Assembly (NCBI GenBank): GCA_016191085.1 | Contig: JACPPJ010000036.1 | Coordinates: 1 to 52,941, forward strand | Source: Acidobacteriota bacterium | Lineage (GTDB): Bacteria; Acidobacteriota; Terriglobia; 2-12-FULL-54-10 | DNA length: 52,941 nucleotides | Reading direction: 5' to 3' | Shown here: positions 46,908 through 52,941 of the stretch, piece after piece | Layout: each line of letters opens with the position of its first letter | How positions within the stretch are numbered: the first letter of the stretch is position 1 | Notes under the pieces: generated by a model | Databases searched by the model: none | What the model was told of the DNA's origin: nothing | The model's input: the letters and a program-made list of their open reading frames with translations, nothing else | Position numbers and translations under genes: made by a program

Positions 46908-48257
46908 ATGCTCTACGTGCTGATAACAAACGTCCTGGCCGTAATCGTCGTGCTGGGAATCATGATCCTGGTTCACGAGCTAGGTCATTTCCTGGCCGCG
47001 AAGTATTTCGGCATCGGCGTACACGTATTCTCTTTTGGCTTTGGTCCGCGGCTGTTTGGGTTCAAGTCCGGAGGCACGGATTACCGTGTGAGCGCGTTCC
47101 CGCTTGGCGGCTATGTAAAAATGGCTGGCGAGAATCCGGGCGAGCCTACGAGCGGCGCAGCGGATGAATTCATGTCCAAGCCGCGCTGGCAGCGCTTCAT
47201 CGTTGCGGTCATGGGCCCGGCAATGAACATTGCTCTCGCTATCGTGCTACTCACCGGGCTTTACATGTACCGCTACCAGAAACCGGCATATGCGGAAGGA
47301 CCGGCAGTAATCGGCTGGTTGGAGAACGAGTCTTCCGCCGCGAAGGCTGGCCTGCAGCCTGGGGACGTCATTGTTCGCGTGGACGATGAGCAGAACCCGC
47401 GCTGGGAAGAGGTGGAATTGAATGTTGCCTCCAGCGCAGGACAGAATTTGGATATCGTTATTGAGCGCAACGGGCAAAGAATTGAAAAAACTATCACGCC
47501 CCGGGCGGAAGGCCGCGCACGTTTGGGGTCGGTCGGCTGGTACCCGGCAATGCCGGCGAAGCTGCAATCGGTGCAGCCAGGCCTTCCCGCTGAAGCCGCA
47601 GGTTTGAAGGCAGGGGACGAGATTACCGCAATCGATGGAACTCCCATGCAGTTTTGGCCCAGAATCTCCGGAATCGTTCAGGCGAGCGAAGGCAAGGAGA
47701 TGGAGGTCCAGGTGGTCCGTGACGGCCAGACGATCACCACTCACCTCAAGCCCGTGCTGGACGTCGCCGAAGGCGATCCCCAGAAGAAGTGGCGCGTCGG
47801 AGTTGCTTTTCAGAATGAGGTGATAACAAGAAAGCTGGGCTTCGGCGAGGCGTTATCAGAGTCACTGGCACAGAACAAGAAGTTTGCGCTGCTGATCTTT
47901 GAGTTCGTTGGTAAGATCTTCCAGCAAAAGTTATCCCCCCGCACCCTGGAAGGCCCCATCGGTATTGCGCGCCTCTCAGGTCAAGCCGCGCGCCAAAGTC
48001 TGGGTGATCTGATTAGCCTGATGGCCGCCATCAGCTTGAATCTCGGAATATTCAATCTATTTCCCATCCCGGTTCTCGACGGCGGGTTGATTCTGATGCT
48101 ACTCGTCGAAAGCGTCATGCGCCGCGATCTCAGCATGAGAATGAAAGAACGGGTCACACAAGTGGGGTTTGTTGCGCTGATGCTGCTGGCCGTCTTCGTC
48201 ATCTACAACGACATCGTAAAATCCCTACCACAGCGGCTGGAGAAGTTCTTCCCATGA
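46908..48257 (+). CDS. rseP: Site-2 protease RseP
   Basis: The 449-residue zinc metalloprotease has HELGH at residues 23-27 in its first membrane segment, GFGPRLFGFKSGGTDYRVSAFPLGGYVKMAG, two PDZ domains (about 120-200 and 205-285), and the C-terminal NLFPIPVLDGGLILMLL with the Asp metal ligand. It cuts membrane-bound anti-sigma factors or signal-peptide remnants. It closes the uppS-cdsA-dxr-rseP cluster. A strong hairpin at 48273-48296 follows. Confidence 0.95.
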   Translation: MLYVLITNVLAVIVVLGIMILVHELGHFLAAKYFGIGVHVFSFGFGPRLFGFKSGGTDYRVSAFPLGGYVKMAGENPGEPTSGAADEFMSKPRWQRFIVAVMGPAMNIALAIVLLTGLYMYRYQKPAYAEGPAVIGWLENESSAAKAGLQPGDVIVRVDDEQNPRWEEVELNVASSAGQNLDIVIERNGQRIEKTITPRAEGRARLGSVGWYPAMPAKLQSVQPGLPAEAAGLKAGDEITAIDGTPMQFWPRISGIVQASEGKEMEVQVVRDGQTITTHLKPVLDVAEGDPQKKWRVGVAFQNEVITRKLGFGEALSESLAQNKKFALLIFEFVGKIFQQKLSPRTLEGPIGIARLSGQAARQSLGDLISLMAAISLNLGIFNLFPIPVLDGGLILMLLVESVMRRDLSMRMKERVTQVGFVALMLLAVFVIYNDIVKSLPQRLEKFFP

Positions 48258-48272
48258 GGAATGTTCGAGTAG

Positions 48273-48296
48273 AGACGGGCCTCCTGGCCCGTCTCC
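48273..48296 (+). terminator. Hairpin after rseP
   Basis: GAGACGGGCC, a TCCT loop and GGCCCGTCTC form a perfect 10-bp stem 15 bases after the rseP stop, likely ending the operon or acting as a stabilising hairpin. No T-run follows, so intrinsic termination is uncertain. It resembles the short GC-rich hairpins used elsewhere in this window, such as after coxD and at 50877. Confidence 0.55.
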
Positions 48297-48337
48297 GGGC
48301 GGACAGTGATCTGCGGCGGTTTTTGGTCTCGCCCGTC

Positions 48338-48682
48338 TTAAAGCGGCATGGCGTAACGCATTCGGGCGTATTGGACTGCGATTCTTAACTCAGGCCCCGC
48401 GATCCACGCCGCAGCGACTTGAATCGTCGCGACCCCTCGCGCAGTCTCCGAAGGCACGCGGAAGTTAACCTGGTAACTGTCCACCGCGCCAGGGTAGCCG
48501 ACGCTGGCGAGCACCTCAGCGGGCCTCCCGTTTACAAGAACTTCCACCGGCGAGTTGACCGTGACCAAAGGGCTTGCGGGAAACGGCTTGCCGGGATCGA
48601 CTCCTGGACGGGTCGGCCCAAGACCGGTGGCGAATAGCGTAAGCACCTCCCCCGCCGTAATGTCCGGTCTCCGCCGATGACT
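48338..48682 (-). pseudogene. Second TIGR03437 module remnant
   Basis: Minus-strand codons from about 48682 read RRPDITAGEVLTLFATGLGPTRPG, then VTVNSPVEVLVNGRPAEVL, YPGAVDSYQVNFRVPSETARG and PELRIAVQ, the second half of a TIGR03437 module. There is no first half, signal peptide or other domain upstream, so this is a fragment of a lost secreted protein gene. A GTG at 48646 could start a 102-residue product but has no signal. It sits in a 650-bp gap that otherwise holds only the rseP hairpin and the amidohydrolase promoter. Confidence 0.6.
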
Positions 48683-48906
48683 TTATCACTTCGATTCTTT
48701 AGAGGGCTGTAGTTGCCACACATGAGGATTTCTATAGTAAACGCACCAAAAAGTCGCACCGATTTCTAAATGACGCTGACACGTCGACGAGCAGAGACAA
48801 ACGCCCGTTATCACGCGTCACTTTCTTCATAGGGTTGTATAATGTGTCTTCGGCTCCGCCGCCGCAACTCTCACCTGTCAGGCCGGCTCACTTTGTGGAG
48901 GTTTAA

Positions 48907-50826
48907 ATGAAACGTTGCAATTCGTTACTTACACTGCTTTGCGCATTCACAATATTTCCGGTTTGCGTGATGGCTCAGAATACGCAAGCGCGACCGGACA
49001 TCATTTTACATAACGCGAAAGTCCTTACCGTTGATAACAATTTTTCCATGGCCGAGGCGGTAGCCGTCACGGGCCAAAAAATCGCGGCTGTGGGAAAGAA
49101 TGCCGATATTACTAAGTTGGCCGGCCCCAACACTCAGGTGATTGACGTGAAGGGGCGGACCATCGTTCCGGGGTTGATCGATACTCACCGCCACATGTAC
49201 AACTACGCAGAGAACACGTACGGCGGCGAATTCGGCCCCGAGGAGTTCCGTCGCTACCCAGTAGACTGGCGCGGTGTCACCAGCAAGGAAGATGTGCTGA
49301 ACCAGATCAAGGGCATGATGGACAAGTACAAATTCAAACCCGGCGAATGGGTTTATTTTGTAAACCAGTTGATGTTCATCAGCGGCGGCACGGTCGAGCA
49401 GGCCAAGATCCTGTACGACGATCTGAGTCGCTTTGATATAGACAAAGTCGCGCCGAACCACCCGGTGATTCTGTCCATGGGCATCCCGGACTTCATGGGT
49501 GTCATGGTCAACACCAAAGCGCTCGATATCCTGATGGCTCAGCACGGCGACATTATCAAGACTTATGGCCGGTATTGGATTACGCCCGGCGGGTTGATGG
49601 ACGGACATCTGGAGCCCCCTGCCAGCCGTCTGGCACTGCCCTATACGTATGATCGTTCCCCGGAAATTCTCGCCAAGATGTATAAGGGCGACATGCACGA
49701 AATGACATCCATGGGCATGACCACTGTTACCACGCGCTTGCCGAAGGACAGCGTGGCAGCTTACAAGCTGCTCGAATCGCGCGGTGAACTCACGGTCCGA
49801 GTCGCCTACGGGAACATCGAAGCCTTCGGGACTGTGAAGGACTTCAAAAAAGAGCTGCCGGTGTTAGCCAAGCAGGTGGGAACCGGCACAGACAAAGTAT
49901 GGATTACCGGTGTCGGACCCACTGCGGTGGATGGTGTCACCACGCGCGCTTGCACCGATCAGAAGCGACTGAAGGCCTATGGCGTAATTGACAGTTGGTT
50001 CCCTTCCGGCCAGTGCCACTATGATATCGAATACCGTGGTGCGAAGGGTAAGTCTGGACCCATCAGGGGCAACTACTACCGGGAATGGACGCTTGAAAGC
50101 GGCATGGCCGGCCTACGCTTTGCCAATGTCCACGTCGCCGGTGACCGCTCGCACGCACTGATCTTTAATCTCGTCGAGCAGATCCAGCAGCAGAAAGGGC
50201 CGCAGGCAACGAAGAACTGGGCAGTGGATCACTGTGATCAGGTGAATCCGGCCGACTTCAAACGTGCCGCCAAATTGGGCATCATCTTCAGCTGCTACGT
50301 TGCTCGTTCCATTGAAGAGGGTAAAGAGAAAGCCGATTCGTACGGCGAGAAAGTAGCGCATACGTTCCTGAGTCCCGTGAAAAGCCTGCTGGACGCCGGC
50401 GCTAAGGTGGTGCTGGAGTCCGACACGAATTCCTACATCTGGAATGATATTGAGAAGTGCGTTACGCGGAAAGACAAGCACGGCAATGTCTGGGGACCGC
50501 AGGAGAAAGTGGACCGTACCATCGCTCTGCGCATGATCACCCGCTGGGCCGCCGACTACGTGCTGCGTGGCGACCAGCTCGGCTCTATCGAGCCCGGCAA
50601 AATTGCGGATATCCTGGTGCTTGATAAAGACTACATGTCGGTGCCGGAAGAAGAGATCCACACGGTTCAAGCAGACGTTAATGTCTTCGATGGCAAGATC
50701 GTCTACGTCCGTTCCGCCTTTGCTAAGGAAAATAATTTGAGACCGGCTGGCGCTCTGATCTCCAGTTACAAAGAGCTGGTAGCTACGCGCAAACCGACAA
50801 CCATTAGAGGCTTGGGCGGTGGTTAG
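48907..50826 (+). CDS. Secreted amidohydrolase (YtcJ/Amidohydro_3 type)
   Basis: The 639-residue protein has a signal peptide (ending near CVMAQ) and a composite amidohydrolase fold: IILHNAKVLTVDNNFSMAEAVAVTGQKIAAVG, then TIVPGLIDTHRHMYN (metal HxH), a long insert, VHVAGDRSHALI and AVDHCDQVNPADFKRA (metal His region), VLESDTNSYIW and the C-terminal LGSIEPGKIADILVLDKDY. It resembles exported imidazolonepropionase/YtcJ-type hydrolases of Acidobacteria; the substrate is unknown. GGAGG lies five bases before ATG 48907. The HRH replaces the usual HxH spacing but keeps both His. Confidence 0.82.
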   Translation: MKRCNSLLTLLCAFTIFPVCVMAQNTQARPDIILHNAKVLTVDNNFSMAEAVAVTGQKIAAVGKNADITKLAGPNTQVIDVKGRTIVPGLIDTHRHMYNYAENTYGGEFGPEEFRRYPVDWRGVTSKEDVLNQIKGMMDKYKFKPGEWVYFVNQLMFISGGTVEQAKILYDDLSRFDIDKVAPNHPVILSMGIPDFMGVMVNTKALDILMAQHGDIIKTYGRYWITPGGLMDGHLEPPASRLALPYTYDRSPEILAKMYKGDMHEMTSMGMTTVTTRLPKDSVAAYKLLESRGELTVRVAYGNIEAFGTVKDFKKELPVLAKQVGTGTDKVWITGVGPTAVDGVTTRACTDQKRLKAYGVIDSWFPSGQCHYDIEYRGAKGKSGPIRGNYYREWTLESGMAGLRFANVHVAGDRSHALIFNLVEQIQQQKGPQATKNWAVDHCDQVNPADFKRAAKLGIIFSCYVARSIEEGKEKADSYGEKVAHTFLSPVKSLLDAGAKVVLESDTNSYIWNDIEKCVTRKDKHGNVWGPQEKVDRTIALRMITRWAADYVLRGDQLGSIEPGKIADILVLDKDYMSVPEEEIHTVQADVNVFDGKIVYVRSAFAKENNLRPAGALISSYKELVATRKPTTIRGLGGG

Positions 50827-50876
50827 AAATAGCAGCGCAGGCATCTTGCCCGCCTCCGCGATTCTCTGACGTAGTT

Positions 50877-50894
50877 GCGGGCGAGGACGCCCGC
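50877..50894. repeat. Small GC hairpin before the phosphoesterase gene
   Basis: GCGGGCG (50877-50883), loop AGGA, CGCCCGC (50888-50894) is a perfect 7-bp stem in the 96-bp gap between the amidohydrolase and the phosphoesterase. The wider stretch GCGCAGGCATCTTGCCCGC to GCGCTCCCAG is repetitive in character and resembles short interspersed repeats of Acidobacteria. It may serve as the amidohydrolase terminator. Confidence 0.55.
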
Positions 50895-50922
50895 GCTCCC
50901 AGTACTCGAGGTATTCTTAAGC

Positions 50923-52230
50923 ATGCGGTTGGCGTTATTTCCTCTTCTAGTCGCCGGGAATCTGTTAGCATTCGCAGCTCTGGCTCGCGCGGCGTCATAT
51001 TGTTGTACCCCGCCGCGCCGCGGCGCTGCTGTGCACTGCATGGCTGCGGTCGTTCTTCTCCTCAACCTTCCGCTGCTAATATTCTTTTTCCCGACCTCGA
51101 GCGGCAAGCTGGAGTGGTTTTCTGCCGACGTACTGCGGAGCCTCTTCTATCCTTCCGCAGCATGGATGGCGACATTAATCGCAGTGCTGTTGCTCGCGGT
51201 GGTCGTTTTGCCGCTCACAATTGTTTCTGCTGCAATAAAACACATTAGAATATGGCTGCGCCGAGTCGGCGGACGGCGGTCTAATTCGCACGATGTGCCG
51301 CGCGACAGGGCCATGGCTGAATCTCTAGGTCGTAGGAACATACTGACCGCCGGGCCTGGCTTGCTGGTCGGTGCAATCTACGGCATCGCGTCTTATGGGG
51401 TGTATTCGACAATGGATGAGATAGACGTTTCGCCGGAGCTTTCCATTCCCATTCCGAATCTGCCTCGCTCACTCGAGGGCATGACTATTGTTCAATTCTC
51501 GGATATCCATGTCGGTCCATACGTACGCGAACGAGAACTAAGGCACATCGTCAATTTGACCAACCATCTCAAGCCGGACCTGATCACGATTACCGGCGAT
51601 GTGCTGGACCGACAACTGAATAGCTTGAGAGCCGCGGTGGAGGGCATGCGCGGCCTGCGCGCTTCGCTTGGCGCGTTTGCGGTGTTAGGCAATCATGACT
51701 ACTATGCGGATCGCTACAGCTCGTCGCGGTTGCGCGGTGGCGTTCGCATCCAGGCCGGGCTAGAGTCAATTGGTATACGTACTCTCCGCAACGAGGTGGT
51801 GGAAGTGGGAAGCGGCCACGAGCGTCTGGCACTGATAGGCCTCGATTGGCTCACTACCAGCCCCACCGACCGCACGTTCTACAGCTATAAGCCCGCCTCC
51901 ACTCGCCGGCAGTTGCAGCGCATGTTGGACCAAATTGAACCCGGCACGCCGAAGGTATTGCTGGCACATCATCCCGACACGTTCCAGGATGTTCCCGACG
52001 AGATTGGTCTCACGCTCTCAGGCCATACTCATGGCGGCGGGCAGGTCATCTTGGGTCACGTAGACAACACGCCTATAGGAATTGCAACGCTGCGCTTCAA
52101 ATATCTGAGCGGCCTTTACCGTCGAAACGGTTGTAGCTTGTATGTGAATCGCGGAATCGGATATCTGGGATTGCCAATCCGAATTAATTGCCCGCCAGAG
52201 ATCAGCCGGTTCAAGCTCGTCAGTGCTTAG
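50923..52230 (+). CDS. Membrane-anchored metallophosphoesterase
   Basis: ATG 50923 gives 435 residues; a TTG at 50875 in the same frame would start inside the hairpin. The N-terminal part has three or four membrane segments (LALFPLLVAGNLLAFAALA, VVLLLNLPLLIFFFPT, TLIAVLLLAVVVLPLTIV), then a twin-metal phosphoesterase domain: MTIVQFSDIHVGPY, PDLITITGDVLDRQ, VLGNHDYY, LLAHHPDTF and LSGHTHGGGQ. This is the YkuE/YaeI type that hydrolyses membrane phospholipid-like or nucleotide substrates, substrate not known. It lies downstream of the amidohydrolase. Confidence 0.87.
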   Translation: MRLALFPLLVAGNLLAFAALARAASYCCTPPRRGAAVHCMAAVVLLLNLPLLIFFFPTSSGKLEWFSADVLRSLFYPSAAWMATLIAVLLLAVVVLPLTIVSAAIKHIRIWLRRVGGRRSNSHDVPRDRAMAESLGRRNILTAGPGLLVGAIYGIASYGVYSTMDEIDVSPELSIPIPNLPRSLEGMTIVQFSDIHVGPYVRERELRHIVNLTNHLKPDLITITGDVLDRQLNSLRAAVEGMRGLRASLGAFAVLGNHDYYADRYSSSRLRGGVRIQAGLESIGIRTLRNEVVEVGSGHERLALIGLDWLTTSPTDRTFYSYKPASTRRQLQRMLDQIEPGTPKVLLAHHPDTFQDVPDEIGLTLSGHTHGGGQVILGHVDNTPIGIATLRFKYLSGLYRRNGCSLYVNRGIGYLGLPIRINCPPEISRFKLVSA

Positions 52231-52595
52231 TGGCGCTGGCTGCCGAGTCTAGCTGCGCCTGCAACCAGAGCCGCCAACGGACTGTAAAAGAGCGGGTGAC
52301 TGCTGTGTTTTCTCCACTCCTGACGTCTCGGAGCGAAAACGTCACGTCGGGTCCGAAACAAAAGCGCAGTCAGGCTATATGAGCTAGCTTGTAAAGACCA
52401 TAGCCGACACATGCGCCAGCAAAACAAGAACTGTCCCCAAAAGGGTAACCCGTCGAATCGTATCGTGAACCCGACCCCTACCTTCACTTGCAGCGAATGA
52501 TTTACCCATTCACCCAAACCGAGCGTGTGCTAGAGCAATTCTCCTGATGGTGTATATTATGAGTCGCGGCGATTCGTTGGCGACAAGACAAGGAG
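52231..52595. other. Intergenic region leading into insertion-sequence debris
   Basis: About 365 bp between the phosphoesterase and the transposase fragment. No convincing gene is present; short frames on both strands lack domains. Its right end (52531-52595) matches the leader of the second IS copy at 52873. The rest shows short GC-rich inverted bits (GGTCCG/CGGACC-like) but nothing I can name. Confidence 0.35.
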
Positions 52596-52760
52596 ATGGC
52601 GAAGGCGTACTCGGACGATTTGCGTGGGAAGCTATTGGAAGGCTACGACCGGAAGTTAGGGAACCTGCGGGAGTTGGCAGAACGGTTTTGTGTGAGCCGA
52701 GTGCGTTTGTCTTTGGCTTTGGTGATGCAGTCTCCTGGACTTGCTTCCGGCCTTTGGTAG
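52531..52760 (+). mobile_element. IS630-type transposase, truncated remnant
   Basis: ATG 52596, directly after AAGGAG, begins MAKAYSDDLRGKLLEGYDRK then ELAERFCVS, the helix-turn-helix start of IS630-family transposases, but the frame then diverges and stops at 52760 (54 residues). The left flank from 52531 (TAGAGCAATTCTCCTGATGG) matches the flank of the second copy. The catalytic DDE domain is absent, so the copy is dead. On the minus strand a lysine-rich frame reads MPAKKGNGKPTKG; it is probably unrelated debris. Confidence 0.65.
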
Positions 52761-52872
52761 GCTTCCCGTTTCCCTTTTTGGCAGGCACACCACCTCCCGC
52801 GTGGCAATCCCGGTTATGAGAAGCAGCGGGCCGGTGAGCCGGGATGCGCTCACCTTATCGGGCCGCGAACCC

Positions 52873-52941
52873 TAGAGCATTTCTCCCGATGGTGTATACT
52901 ATGAAACGAGTTGCTCTGGCGAACCAAGAACACCATGGCGA
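52873..52941 (+). mobile_element. Second IS630-type element, start only (cut by the window edge)
   Basis: The flank CTAGAGCATTTCTCCCGATG to TGGTGTATACTATG is about the same as at 52531-52560, and an ATGGCGA at 52935 matches the transposase start of the first copy. The element therefore begins here and continues to the right. Whether this copy is intact cannot be seen. Confidence 0.6.

Noticed and set aside
48273-48296. Firm intrinsic terminator after rseP
   Set aside because: The stem is excellent but no T-run follows, so I keep it as a hairpin with moderate confidence.
52510-52788. Minus-strand lysine-rich frame (MPAKKGNGKPTKG) as a gene
   Set aside because: It overlaps the transposase remnant and shows no conserved domain; it probably reflects debris from the insertion.

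Overview
The window looks like a chromosomal segment of a Gram-negative acidobacterium of the Solibacter/Bryobacter type. This rests on the secreted proteins ending in the Solibacter-type C-terminal module known as TIGR03437 (two intact copies and two remnants), an alternative complex III fused into one operon with a caa3-type oxidase, an ADP-heptose (LPS core) gene, and several families of short palindromic repeats. It is an inference from gene content; there is no rRNA gene in the window and I recognised no tRNA gene.

Region 1 (1-7834, minus strand): a lipid/polyketide locus read leftwards as stand-alone ketosynthase, acyl carrier protein fused to a zinc ribbon, then a megasynthase that runs off the left edge. 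The megasynthase is a PUFA-synthase-like chain with two flavin TIM-barrel (nitronate monooxygenase/PfaD-like) domains at its N-terminus, then KS, AT and at least two nearly identical ACPs. Region 2 (7835-18020): secreted proteins, with two adjacent paralogues sharing an N-terminal domain and the TIGR03437 C-terminus (one with six Big_1 Ig-like repeats inserted), an orphan TolC-type outer membrane protein, a cohesin-domain protein, a frameshifted TIGR03437 remnant and a small coiled-coil protein.

Region 3 (18126-25060): hldE, a Shedu-like (DUF4263) nuclease, then trpC-trpF-trpB-hicB-hicA-trpA and a GNAT acetyltransferase; a HicBA toxin-antitoxin pair sits inside the trp operon with overlapping or near-overlapping junctions. 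Region 4 (25702-38698): a respiratory operon, actA-actB-actC-actD-actE-actF, a small membrane protein, sco, coxB-coxA-coxC-coxD, which would carry electrons from quinol through alternative complex III to a caa3-type oxygen reductase. A multi-hairpin repeat of about 130 bp with inverted ends occurs four times in regions 3-4. It supplies the apparent start codon and first residues (MAEAMPL) of both actE and sco.

Region 5 (38746-44000): a glycine-zipper lipoprotein, an AmpG-like transporter, a secreted metallo-beta-lactamase-fold hydrolase, a crotonase with a C-terminal zinc ribbon, and a BrnT/BrnA-like pair whose toxin gene is frameshifted. Region 6 (44027-48246): uppS-cdsA-dxr-rseP, the usual envelope/isoprenoid cluster. 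Region 7 (48247-52941): a second TIGR03437 remnant, a secreted amidohydrolase, a membrane-anchored metallophosphoesterase, and two partial IS630-like transposase starts at the right edge.

The most unusual items are the megasynthase architecture with its carrier protein-zinc ribbon partner, and the palindromic element that appears to have been taken over as the 5' end of two respiratory genes.
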